Made by a program: the position numbers and the translations under genes. This document shows, one piece after another, positions 8,850 to 17,826 of a stretch of 64,000 nucleotides of DNA. The notes below the pieces were generated by a model. That model ran no database searches. It was given only the letters and a program-made list of their open reading frames with translations, and was not told the DNA's origin. Position 1 is the first letter of the stretch. Every line of letters begins with the position of its first letter. This stretch comes from Streptomyces endophytica (lineage in GTDB: Bacteria; Actinomycetota; Actinomycetes; Streptomycetales; Streptomycetaceae), in contig NZ_CP110636.1 of the NCBI RefSeq assembly GCF_026153355.1, positions 2,542,001-2,606,000 on the forward strand, given 5' to 3'.

Positions 8850-10556
8850 GTGAGGACAGCGATACTGGGACCGGCACAGCGGGCCGAGGCGCTCGCCCGA
8901 ATGGCGGAGCGGGAGCTCGACGTTCTCGTGGTCGGGGGCGGGGTCGTCGGCGCGGGCACCGCGCTCGACGCGGCGACCCGCGGACTGGACACCGGGCTGG
9001 TCGAGTCCCGCGACTGGGCCTCCGGTACGTCCAGCCGGTCGAGCAAGCTGATCCACGGCGGTCTGCGGTATCTGGAGATGCTGGACTTCGCGCTGGTCCG
9101 GGAGGCGCTGAAGGAGCGCGGGCTGCTGCTGGAGCGGTTGGCGCCGCATCTGGTCAAGCCGGTGCCGTTCCTCTATCCGCTGCAGCACAAGTTCTGGGAG
9201 CGCTGGTACGCGGGCTCCGGTGTGGCGCTCTACGACGGGATGTCGGTGTCGTCGGGGCACGGCCGCGGGCTGCCGGTGCACCGGCACCTGTCGCACAAGA
9301 AGGCGCTGCGGGTCGCGCCGTGCCTGAAGAAGGACGCGCTGGTCGGTGCGCTCCAGTACTACGACGCGCAGATGGACGACGCCCGTTACGTGGCGACCCT
9401 GGTGCGGACCGCCGCGGCGTACGGCGCGCACGCCGCCAACCGGGCGCGGGTGGTGGGCTTCCTGCGTGAGGGCGAGCGGGTGGTCGGTGCGCGGGTGCAG
9501 GACGTCGAGGGCGGCCGGGAGTACGAGGTCCGGGCGCGGCAGATCGTGAACGCCACGGGCGTGTGGACGGACGACACCCAGGCGCTGATCGGGGAGCGCG
9601 GGCAGTTCCACGTGCGGGCCTCGAAGGGGATCCACCTGGTCGTTCCCAAGGACCGCATCCACTCGACGACCGGGCTGATCCTGCGGACCGAGAAGAGCGT
9701 GCTGTTCGTCATCCCCTGGGGGCGGCACTGGATCGTGGGGACCACGGACACCGACTGGGACCTGGACAAGGCGCATCCGGCGGCGTCCAGCGCGGACATC
9801 GACTATCTGCTGGAGCATGTGAACGAGGTCCTCGCCACCCCGCTGACCAGGGACGACGTCGAGGGCGTCTATGCCGGGCTGCGGCCGCTGCTGGCGGGGG
9901 AGTCGGACGCCACCAGCAAGCTGTCGCGGGAGCACACGGTCGCGCATCCGGTGCCGGGTCTGGTGGTGGTCGCCGGCGGCAAGTACACGACGTACCGGGT
10001 GATGGCGAAGGACGCCGTCGACGAGGCGGTGCACGGGCTGGACCAGCGGGTCGCGGAGTGCGTGACCGAGGAGGTGCCGCTGGTCGGGGCCGAGGGCTAC
10101 AAGGCCCTGTGGAACGCCCGGGCCCGGATCGCGGCCCGCACCGGGCTGCACGTGGCGCGGATCGAGCACCTGCTGAACCGCTACGGCGCGCTCACCGAGG
10201 AACTGCTGGAGCTCGTGGTGGGCGATCCTTCCCTGGGCGAACCGCTGACCGGCGCGGACGACTATCTGCGCGCCGAGGCGGTCTACGCCTGCACGCACGA
10301 GGGGGCGCGCCACCTCGACGACGTGCTGACCCGCCGGACCCGGATCTCGATCGAGACCTTCGACCGCGGGACCCGCTGCGCCCGCGAGGTCGCCGAGCTG
10401 ATGGCGCCGGCGCTCGGCTGGGACGGCGACCAGGTCGAGAAGGAGATCACGCACTACCGGAAGCGGGTCGAGGCGGAACGCGAATCGCAGCGCCAGCCGG
10501 ACGATCTGACGGCGGATGCGGCGCGGCTGGGGGCACCGGACATCGTGCCGCTGTAG
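8850..10556 (+). CDS. glpD: Glycerol-3-phosphate dehydrogenase (FAD)
   Basis: 568 aa. It oxidises glycerol-3-phosphate to dihydroxyacetone phosphate, passing electrons to quinone at the membrane. The N-terminal dinucleotide-binding motif VLVVGGGVVGAGTALDAATR is followed by SSRSSKLIHGGLRYLE, a GlpD signature; the C-terminal GlpD_C domain covers about residues 400-520. GTG at 8850 has GGGAGG 5 nt upstream. The gene stands alone, without glpF or glpK beside it. Confidence 0.95.
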   Translation: MRTAILGPAQRAEALARMAERELDVLVVGGGVVGAGTALDAATRGLDTGLVESRDWASGTSSRSSKLIHGGLRYLEMLDFALVREALKERGLLLERLAPHLVKPVPFLYPLQHKFWERWYAGSGVALYDGMSVSSGHGRGLPVHRHLSHKKALRVAPCLKKDALVGALQYYDAQMDDARYVATLVRTAAAYGAHAANRARVVGFLREGERVVGARVQDVEGGREYEVRARQIVNATGVWTDDTQALIGERGQFHVRASKGIHLVVPKDRIHSTTGLILRTEKSVLFVIPWGRHWIVGTTDTDWDLDKAHPAASSADIDYLLEHVNEVLATPLTRDDVEGVYAGLRPLLAGESDATSKLSREHTVAHPVPGLVVVAGGKYTTYRVMAKDAVDEAVHGLDQRVAECVTEEVPLVGAEGYKALWNARARIAARTGLHVARIEHLLNRYGALTEELLELVVGDPSLGEPLTGADDYLRAEAVYACTHEGARHLDDVLTRRTRISIETFDRGTRCAREVAELMAPALGWDGDQVEKEITHYRKRVEAERESQRQPDDLTADAARLGAPDIVPL

Positions 10557-10584
10557 GCAGCGCGGGCCCGCACGTGCCCGTTGT

Positions 10585-11796
10585 TCATCTCCGGGCGCAG
10601 AACTCGGCGCTCAGCACCGCGGTGGTGCCGGCCGGATCCGGCCGGTCGTCCGTGTTCACGCGGAAGCTGACGACATGTCGCCCGCCGACGGTGCCCGCGG
10701 CCTGGGCGAAGGACCCGTTGATGTCGCCGTTGTGGCCCCAGACCGTGACCCCGCAGGGCAGCCGGGTCGCGTAGAGGCCGAGGCCGTAGCTGCCGCCGGT
10801 GTTCTTCTCGCTGCGTATGGCGGCCATCTGGCGCGGTGGCAGGAACTTCCCGCCGAGCAGCGCGGCGAAGAACCGGTTGAGGTCGCCCAGGGTGGTGACC
10901 ATCTCGCCGGCCGCGCCGGCCCGGCTGGGGTCCAGCGAGGTGGCGTCCACCCGCCGGTCGCCGATCCGGGAGTACGCGCGGCCGTGCGGTGCCGGCAGCA
11001 CCGGGTCGGTACCGGGGAACGAGGTCTGGTCGAGCCCGGCCGGACGGAGGATGCGACGGCGGATCTCGGTGGCGTACGGGTGGCCGGTGACCGCCCGGAT
11101 GATCAGGCCGAGCACCAGGTAGTTGGTGTTGGAGTAGGCGAAGGGGGCACCTCCTGTGCCTTCAGGGCCATGGGGGCGGGCGCCGGGTGCGGCCACCGGC
11201 GGGTGGCGGAGGGCGATCCTCAGGAGGGTGTCCGGGGTGTGGCTGTCGTAGCGGTGGGGGCGGAAGCCGGGGCCGTGGAGCTGGCGGGCGAGCCGCGGGT
11301 CCTGGGTGTAGTTGAACAGCCCGCTCGTGTGGTCGAGCAGTTGGTGGACCGTCACCTTCCGCAGATCGGTGCCGCCGTGCCGGCCCGTGACCGGTGTGCC
11401 CGGCGGGAGATGGGCGGCCGCCGGATCGCTCAGGCGCAGCCGCCGCTCGGCGACGAGCTGCAGGATCACCGTCGCCACCAGGGGCTTGGTGAGGCTGCCG
11501 GCCCGGAAGTGGTCCGCCGCGGTCATCCGGTGCCGGCTGCGCAGATCGGCGTAGCCGGCCGTGGAGAAGCGCGGGGCGCGGAACCGGCCGGCGCGGGTGA
11601 TGAGCGAAGCCGCACCCGGCGCGCCGTCCGCGACCAGTCGGCGCAGGGCGGGCACCGTGGTGGCCGGAGGCCGCGCGAGGGCTCCCGCCGGCGGCACTCG
11701 GGTGGCGGCCGGCCGGCCCGCGCAGGCCGGCAGGGCCAGTGCGGCCGCTGCGGCCAGCGCGGCCGCCACGGCCGGCCGGGGCGGACGCATCGTCAT
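10585..11796 (-). CDS. Serine hydrolase lipoprotein (beta-lactamase / DD-carboxypeptidase family)
   Basis: 403 aa. The N-terminus is a lipoprotein signal with lipobox LPAC near residue 25, so the protein is exported and lipid-anchored. The class C beta-lactamase fold shows the SxxK nucleophile in GSLTKPLVATVI, the Tyr motif in AYSNTNYLVLG and the HNG-type third motif in WGHNGDING. Such proteins are D-Ala-D-Ala carboxypeptidases or esterases. ATG at 11796 has GGGAG 5 nt upstream; the ATG at 11790 is an alternative. Convergent with glpD. Confidence 0.88.
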   Translation of the reverse strand: MTMRPPRPAVAAALAAAAALALPACAGRPAATRVPPAGALARPPATTVPALRRLVADGAPGAASLITRAGRFRAPRFSTAGYADLRSRHRMTAADHFRAGSLTKPLVATVILQLVAERRLRLSDPAAAHLPPGTPVTGRHGGTDLRKVTVHQLLDHTSGLFNYTQDPRLARQLHGPGFRPHRYDSHTPDTLLRIALRHPPVAAPGARPHGPEGTGGAPFAYSNTNYLVLGLIIRAVTGHPYATEIRRRILRPAGLDQTSFPGTDPVLPAPHGRAYSRIGDRRVDATSLDPSRAGAAGEMVTTLGDLNRFFAALLGGKFLPPRQMAAIRSEKNTGGSYGLGLYATRLPCGVTVWGHNGDINGSFAQAAGTVGGRHVVSFRVNTDDRPDPAGTTAVLSAEFCARR

Positions 11797-11913
11797 CGGG
11801 ACTCCCGTTCGTCGGGGCCATCATGACGGGTACGCGGTGCCGTCCGGCACCGACCCGGGCCTTCCGCACGGCCGCGGATGAGAGAGAATGAAGGCTGTGC
11901 CAGGGTGGGTTGT

Positions 11914-11964
11914 CCGAGTTGGGTCAGTTTGGCGATCGATGCGATGTCAAGGCTGCCAACTCGG
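11914..11964 (+). promoter_or_regulatory. Inverted repeat in the kinase leader
   Basis: CCGAGTTGG (11914-11922) and CCAACTCGG (11956-11964), 9-bp perfect arms 33 nt apart, ending 21 nt before the GTG start of the kinase gene. This is either a leader hairpin or two half-operators. Confidence 0.35.
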
Positions 11965-11985
11965 CTGGATTGCCGAGGGGATTCA

Positions 11986-14099
11986 GTGGGCGACGAGGTC
12001 GAGATGGACGGCAAGGAGGGCAGGCTGCTCGCCGGCCGGTACCGGCTCGCCGATGTTCTCGGCCGGGGTGGCATGGGCACCGTCTGGCGGGCACGCGACG
12101 AGGTCCTGGGCCGTACGGTCGCAGTCAAGGAACTGCGCTTCCGGGCGGGGTCGAGGAGGACGAGAAGCGCCGGCTGATCACCCGCACGCTGCGCGAGGCC
12201 AAGGCGATCGCCCGGATCCGGAACAACGGCGCGGTGACGGTCTACGACGTGGTCGACGAGGACGACCGGCCGTGGATCGTGATGGAGCTGGTCGAGGGCC
12301 GCTCGCTCGCCGAGGTCGTACGGGACGACGGCCCGCTGACCCCGCGCCGCGCCGCCGAGGTCGGCCTCGCCGTGCTCGACGTGCTGCGTGCCGCGCACGA
12401 CGCCGGCATCCTGCACCGCGATGTGAAGCCGTCCAACGTCCTGATGTCCGACGACGGCCGGGTGGTGCTGACCGACTTCGGTATCGCCCAGGTCGAGGGC
12501 GACCCCTCGGTGACCTCGACCGGCATGCTCGTCGGCGCCCCCTCGTACATCTCCCCGGAGCGCGCCCGCGGCCAGAAGCCGGGCCCGCCGGCCGACCTGT
12601 GGTCGCTGGGCGGCCTGCTGTACGCCTGCGTCGAGGGCGTGCCGCCGTACGACAAGGGTTCGGCGATCGCCACGCTCACCGCGGTGATGACCGAGCCGGT
12701 CGAGCCGCCGAAGAGCGCCGGCGCGCTGGAAGAGGTCATCTTCGGGCTGCTGGTGAAGGACCCGGAGGCCCGGCTGGACGACGCCGGTGCGCGGTCGATG
12801 CTGCTGGACGTCATCCACGCGCCGGAGAAGACCGAGCCGCCGATGGACGCGACCCGGGCGATGGCGCTGCCGACCGTGCCCGGCGAGCGCACGCCCGCCA
12901 AGCCGAAGGACACGCCCAAGCCGAAGGCGGCCCCGAAGCCGAAGGCGGCCAAGAGCGGCGCCCCGGCGCGGCCGGCGCGCAAGCCGAAGGAGAAGAAGCC
13001 GGACACCGCGTCCGCCGCGGCGTCCGGGGCCGCTGGGTCCGCCGGTGCGTCTGCCGGTGCTTCCGCGGAGGCCCCGGCCCGGCCGGAGCGGAAGCCCGCC
13101 GCGCCCGCGGCCGAGCGGCCGGCCGCCGGTAGCCCCACGGCGGACCGTCCGTCCGGTGCCCGCCCCGGCTTCGACGGCGAGGCCGCCAAGGAGCGGGTGC
13201 GCGCCGCCCTGAAGTCCGTGCGCAACGCCGCCGCGGCGGCCGCGGCCCGGGCGGAGTCCAGACCCGGTGACGGGGACCGCCCGTCCAATGCGCGTGCGTC
13301 GCTGACCGATGTCGTCCCGCGCCGCACCCTGATCACCGTTGCCGTGGTCGTCGTCCTCGCGGTGCTGGGCACGGTCCTGGCGCTCTCCCTCGGCGGCGAC
13401 GACACCGGCGCGAAGAGCGGCGGTTCGTCGGGCAAGGGCGGCAAGGGGTCCTCCGCGGGCCGCACCAAGCCCTCGACCGACGCGGCGGACGCGAACGGTG
13501 ACGATGCGAACGGCGACGACGCGAGCAGCGGCGGCTCCGGCCAGCCGGGCCCGGCGCCGAGCGCCGACCAGGCCGGCGACAAGGGCGGCGCGGACGGCAA
13601 CGGCGGTGACGGCGGCGCCGGAAAGGGCGGCGCGAAGCTGCCGGACGGCTACGCCCAGAAGACCAACGGCACGTTCCACTTCCGGATGGCCATGCCCAAG
13701 GGCTTCCGGCAGACCGGTACCGCCGGGCAGGGCTCCGGCGCCATATACAGCGCCTCCGACGACGGATTCCCGCGCGTCCAGGTCGACTACAACGCCAAGC
13801 CCGGCGAGGACGCCGCGGCCGCCTGGCGCAGCCTGGAGCCGAGCGTGCGCGGTTCCAGCGACGACTACCACCTCATCGGCATCAAGACGGTGAAGTGGCG
13901 GGGCTATCCGACCGTCGCCGACTGGTCGTTCACCCGCACCCAGAACGGCGAGAAGGTGCGGGTCCTCAACCGCGGCTTCCGGGCCGACGACGACCACGGC
14001 TACGCCATCATGATCACCTGCAAGGCGGACAGCTGGTCGGGCAAGGAGTGCCAGCAGGTCATCGCCACCGCGTTCAAGACCTTCGCGGTGAAGGACTGA
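11986..14099 (+). CDS. Receptor-type Ser/Thr protein kinase (frameshifted)
   Basis: About 704 aa after correction of one missing base near 12141. PknB-like kinase domain: Gly-rich loop [12 protein letters not shown], Lys in VAVKEL, catalytic loop [13 protein letters not shown] in TDFGIAQ, and [13 protein letters not shown] long Ala/Pro/Lys-rich linker follows, then one membrane helix ([19 protein letters not shown]) and an external domain beginning near [12 protein letters not shown]. The first 53 codons are read in one frame and the rest, from [11 protein letters not shown], in another. GTG at 11986 has GAGGGG upstream. It precedes a pseudokinase with a similar layout; both lie near SCO4775-4776 in S. 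coelicolor order. Confidence 0.88.
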
Positions 14100-14303
14100 G
14101 CGGACCCGGGCCGTTGCGGGGCGCGGACGGACGCATCAACGGGCCGGGCGGGCGCACCGTCCGGCCCGGGCACGTATCGTGAGACATCGAAGACCGTACG
14201 CATCCGCATTCGGTGGGAACGCGACCGGAAGTGACCGACGGCACCCGTGCCGGAGGACGGCGGAGGCGGAGCGGTAACACAGCACGCGCTGCGGGGAGGC
14301 GTC

Positions 14304-16460
14304 GTGGACGAGTACGCAGGGCGAGTGCTCGCCGAGCGCTACCGCCTGCCCGTGCGCCCCTTCGGCGACGACGACTTCACCGAGTCCCGGGCGTTCGACA
14401 CGTTCAGCGGGCAGGAGGTGCTGGTCCGTCAGGTGCCGCTGCCCGAGGTCGTGGAGGCCGAGGTCCTCGAAGCGGAGGCGGTGGGCGCGGGCCCGGCCGG
14501 TTCCGGCGAGTGGAGCGGCGGCGGCCGCTTCGGCGGCTTCCGGGCCACGGGGGTGGCCGACCGCAGCCCCCGCGATCCCGCCGTACGCCGCGCGCTGCAG
14601 GCCGCCACGACCGTGGCGCAATTGCCCGACCACCCCCGGCTGGAGCAGGTCTTCGACGTCTTCGCGCAGGACGGCAGCCTGTGGATCGTCGGCGAACTCC
14701 TCACCGCCCGCCCGCTGTCCGCGCTGCTCGCCGAGCGGCCGCTGACCCCGCACCGCGCCGCGGAGATCGGCGCCGACCTGCTCACCGCGCTGCGGATGCT
14801 GCACACGGACGGCCGACCGCACCGCAACATCACCGCCCGCACGGTCCTGGTCTGCGACGACGGCCGGGCCATCCTCACCGGGCTGGCGGCGGGCGCGGCC
14901 CAGGAAGCGCTGTGCGGAGACGATGCGCCCGCCGCTGACGAGACCGACGGGGCCCGGCCCCTCACCGGGCTCGCCGCCGAACGGGCGCGGCAGGCCCGGC
15001 TGACCGTCGTCGGCCCGGTCACCGAGCGCTGGGCGCCCGAGCAGGCCGCGCCGGTGGGCGAGGACGCGCCGTTCTCCCGTCCGGGCCCGGCCACCGACCT
15101 GTGGGCGGTCGGCGCGCTGTTGTTCCGGAGTGTGCAGGGCCATTCGCCGTTCCCCGAGGACAGCACCGCCGAACTCGCCCGGCTGGTACGGTCCGGGCCG
15201 CCCGTGGACGCGGCCGGGTGCGGGCCGCTGCGCCCGCTCGTCGAGGCCCTGCTGCACCGGGACCCCGCCGAGCGCCCGGACCTCGACGAGGTGCGCCACG
15301 CGCTCCGCGCGCTGATCCGTACGGCCCCGGAGCCGGAGGCCGAGCGCCGGCTGGTGACGATGCCGGCGCTGGAGCAGGGCGGTGCCCCGCGGTGGCTGCC
15401 GATCGTGCGGCGGCGCGGCGAACTCGTCCGCAAGGGGCGGCACAAGAAGGGCCGGCCGGCCGGACACCCCGGGCAGCCGGCCCCGGCACCGCCCGCCGCG
15501 CGCCCTCCGCACCCGCGCCGGATGCCGCCGGCCGAGGAGCACGGCGTCCCCCTCCCGAGCTCAAGGGAGCAGGGGGGACCCCCATCGCCGCCGGCCCGGC
15601 TGCCCCGCCCGCCGAAGCAGCCCAAGCCGCTCCGGCAGCCGAAGCCGTCCCGCGCGGCCCGGCCCGCCAAGCCGCCGCGGCAGCCCGCCGCCCCGCACCG
15701 GGACGCGTACGAGCCGGACCTGCTGGCCTCCGGGCCGCGGCCGGACCGGCCCCGCCGCGGTGCGCCGCGCCATCTCGGCCGGCTGCTGCTCGGTGCGATC
15801 CTGTTGCTCCTCGTCGGCGCGGTCGCCTACGCCATGGCGTTCCTGCCGAAGGCGGGCGAGGACGCCAAGGGCGGGCGGCGCGGCGCGGAGCGGACCGCCA
15901 CCTCCGGTGCGCCGCCGGCCGGCAGCCCCGCCCCCACCCCCTCCGGTGGCGAGGACGGCGGTTCGCCGGACCCGGGTGGGTCGCAGCCCACCGCGCCCGC
16001 CGACGTCGCCCCCGGCTTCGCGCTGCGCACCGACCCGCGGGGCTTCCGGATCGCGGTCCGCGACGGCTGGCAGCGGCGCGGCGCCAACGCCCAGGGCCAG
16101 GTGCGCTATCTCGGCGGCGACTACGAACTGCTCGTCGTGCCCGGCCGGGACACCACGGCCCGGTACGGCGCGGACCCGATGGCCTACCTGCAGAACAAGG
16201 AGCCCGAGCTGGCTCCGTACCGCGGCTCCAGCTGGGCGACCGCGGCCGGGCTGCGGCGGATCGACGTGGGCAAGACGGCGATGGCCGAGGGCACGTTCAC
16301 CTGGCGCGACGGCAGCGGCCGGGAGGTCTACGTCCGCAACCTCGCCATGATCCACAACGGCCGCTACCACCTGGTCCTGGTCATCGGCCCGGACGGCTCC
16401 GGGCGCCGCGAGGTCGACCGGCTCTACGAACAGGCGACCAGCTCGTACCGGCCCCGGTGA
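14304..16460 (+). CDS. Transmembrane pseudokinase
   Basis: 718 aa, kinase fold plus one membrane helix (LLLGAILLLLVGAVAYAMA) and an external C-terminal domain. Catalytic residues are missing: the HRD motif reads PHRNITARTVLV (Asp to Asn), the DFG site reads LTGLAAG, and the ATP-binding Lys motif is VLVRQV. It should therefore bind or scaffold rather than phosphorylate. GTG at 14304 (MDEYAGRVLAERYRLP) was chosen over 14247 because GGGGAGG lies 5 nt upstream. The external domain resembles in layout that of the active kinase just upstream, suggesting a receptor pair. Confidence 0.85.
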   Translation: MDEYAGRVLAERYRLPVRPFGDDDFTESRAFDTFSGQEVLVRQVPLPEVVEAEVLEAEAVGAGPAGSGEWSGGGRFGGFRATGVADRSPRDPAVRRALQAATTVAQLPDHPRLEQVFDVFAQDGSLWIVGELLTARPLSALLAERPLTPHRAAEIGADLLTALRMLHTDGRPHRNITARTVLVCDDGRAILTGLAAGAAQEALCGDDAPAADETDGARPLTGLAAERARQARLTVVGPVTERWAPEQAAPVGEDAPFSRPGPATDLWAVGALLFRSVQGHSPFPEDSTAELARLVRSGPPVDAAGCGPLRPLVEALLHRDPAERPDLDEVRHALRALIRTAPEPEAERRLVTMPALEQGGAPRWLPIVRRRGELVRKGRHKKGRPAGHPGQPAPAPPAARPPHPRRMPPAEEHGVPLPSSREQGGPPSPPARLPRPPKQPKPLRQPKPSRAARPAKPPRQPAAPHRDAYEPDLLASGPRPDRPRRGAPRHLGRLLLGAILLLLVGAVAYAMAFLPKAGEDAKGGRRGAERTATSGAPPAGSPAPTPSGGEDGGSPDPGGSQPTAPADVAPGFALRTDPRGFRIAVRDGWQRRGANAQGQVRYLGGDYELLVVPGRDTTARYGADPMAYLQNKEPELAPYRGSSWATAAGLRRIDVGKTAMAEGTFTWRDGSGREVYVRNLAMIHNGRYHLVLVIGPDGSGRREVDRLYEQATSSYRPR

Positions 16461-16472
16461 GGCCGGTCCGGT

Positions 16473-17663
16473 TCAGCGCCGCCCGGACAGCTCCCGTTCC
16501 AGCGGGGTCCGGAAGCGGGGCGTGATCCGGACCGGGCCGACCCAGGCCGCGAGCCGCTCCGCCTCGGCCGTCACGGCGGCGACCGCCTCGCCGCCGCCGT
16601 CCCCGCTCAGCAGCCGCCAGACGACCTCGCCGTCCGGGCGCTGGGCCCAGCCGCCGATGATCCTCCCGTTCCACCACACCGTCGGACCGATGTTGCCGCT
16701 GCGGTCGAAGAGGTGCGGTACGTGGTCCGGGTCGAGGTACCAGTCCCGGGCCTTCCAGCCCATGGCGGTGGGGTCGAGGGCGGGCAGCAGGGCGGCCCAG
16801 GGCTCGGGTTCGGGGGCCGGGCCGAGGTCGTCGGGGAGGGCCAGTCCGGTCGTGCCGTCGTCGAGCGTCACCTCGACGGCGTCGGTGGCGGCCACCGCCC
16901 GGCGGGTGTCGGTGAGCGTCCAGCCGGTCCACCACTTGAGGTCTTCGACGGTCGCCGGCCCGTAGGCGGCGAGCCAGCGGCGGGCGAGCGCGGCGCGGGC
17001 CTCGACGGCCGGTGGCGCGGCCAGCTCGGCGAACGCGGTGCCGGGCGTCCAGCGGAAGGAACTGCTGGTCCAGCCGCCGCGCGGACGGCCGCGCCGGATC
17101 CGGCCCTCGGCGGCCAGCGCCCGCAGCAGCCGGCTGGAGACCGCGACGGTGGCCTCGTACGGTTTGCCCGGCGAGACCACGACGCTCTCGCGCAGTGCGG
17201 GTACGTCCTCGGTGAGTTCGGCCGCGGTCGCGGTGCCCCGGGCGGCCAGCGCGGCCAGCGTCTTCGCCTCCACCTCGGCCAGCCGCCGCTCGTCCCAGCC
17301 GACGCCCGTGGCGAGCCACCCGACCAGGCCGGCGCGCTCCTTGGCGGCGATCGCCCGGCCGGTGGAGGAGGACACGACCGGCGCGAGGTCGGCGCCGACC
17401 GCGAACAGGGTGCGCCGCATGGCCAGCAGCCGGACCAGGGTGTGGTCGTCGTAGAGCGCACGCTCGACCTCGGCGGGGTCCGGCACGGCGAGCCGGGCGC
17501 AGGCCGCCAGGTGCACGGTCGCCGCGTCGGTGGCGTGCAGCGCGACGAGCGCGTCGGCGACCTCCTCGGGACGGGCGGCGCGGCACGCGGGGGCGAGCAG
17601 CTGCCGCCGTCCGAGGCGGGCCCGGCGACCGGCGGTGTCGATACGGGGTCGGGAGTGACTCAT
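16473..17663 (-). CDS. Winged-helix DNA-binding (AlkZ/YcaQ-like) protein
   Basis: 396 aa, the HTH_42 family that includes the interstrand-crosslink glycosylase YcaQ and the Streptomyces self-resistance glycosylase AlkZ. Visible conserved stretches are RRQLLAPA, MRRTLFAV, YGPATVEDLKWWTGW and LLPALDPTAMGWKARDWYL. These fit the non-YcaQ branch, whose members may lack glycosylase activity. It is convergent with the pseudokinase gene (12 bp between stops). No biosynthetic cluster is adjacent to hint at a substrate. Confidence 0.75.
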   Translation of the reverse strand: MSHSRPRIDTAGRRARLGRRQLLAPACRAARPEEVADALVALHATDAATVHLAACARLAVPDPAEVERALYDDHTLVRLLAMRRTLFAVGADLAPVVSSSTGRAIAAKERAGLVGWLATGVGWDERRLAEVEAKTLAALAARGTATAAELTEDVPALRESVVVSPGKPYEATVAVSSRLLRALAAEGRIRRGRPRGGWTSSSFRWTPGTAFAELAAPPAVEARAALARRWLAAYGPATVEDLKWWTGWTLTDTRRAVAATDAVEVTLDDGTTGLALPDDLGPAPEPEPWAALLPALDPTAMGWKARDWYLDPDHVPHLFDRSGNIGPTVWWNGRIIGGWAQRPDGEVVWRLLSGDGGGEAVAAVTAEAERLAAWVGPVRITPRFRTPLERELSGRR

Positions 17664-17705
17664 GGGGCGACCGTACGGGAGGTCGCGGACAAGCCGCGTC
17701 CTCCT

Positions 17706-17790
17706 TCACGAACTCACGGACTCACGAACTCACGGACTCACGAACTCACGGACTCACGGACTGACTGACTGACTCGCGGACTCACTCACT
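17706..17790. repeat. Short tandem repeat, GAACTCACGGACTCAC units
   Basis: Simple 16-bp and 8-bp repeats of ACTCACGG/ACTCACGA, degenerating into GACT units, fill the space between two minus-strand genes. No spacers and no coding sense. Confidence 0.7.
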
Positions 17791-17826
17791 CTCGGGCCCG
17801 CGCACCTCGTGGGCGCTCGCAGGCCC

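Noticed and set aside
16473..17663. Winged-helix protein as a proven self-resistance glycosylase for a genotoxic antibiotic
   Set aside because: The fold fits the family, but no DNA-alkylating antibiotic cluster is nearby and the catalytic residues of AlkZ/YcaQ could not be confirmed by eye.
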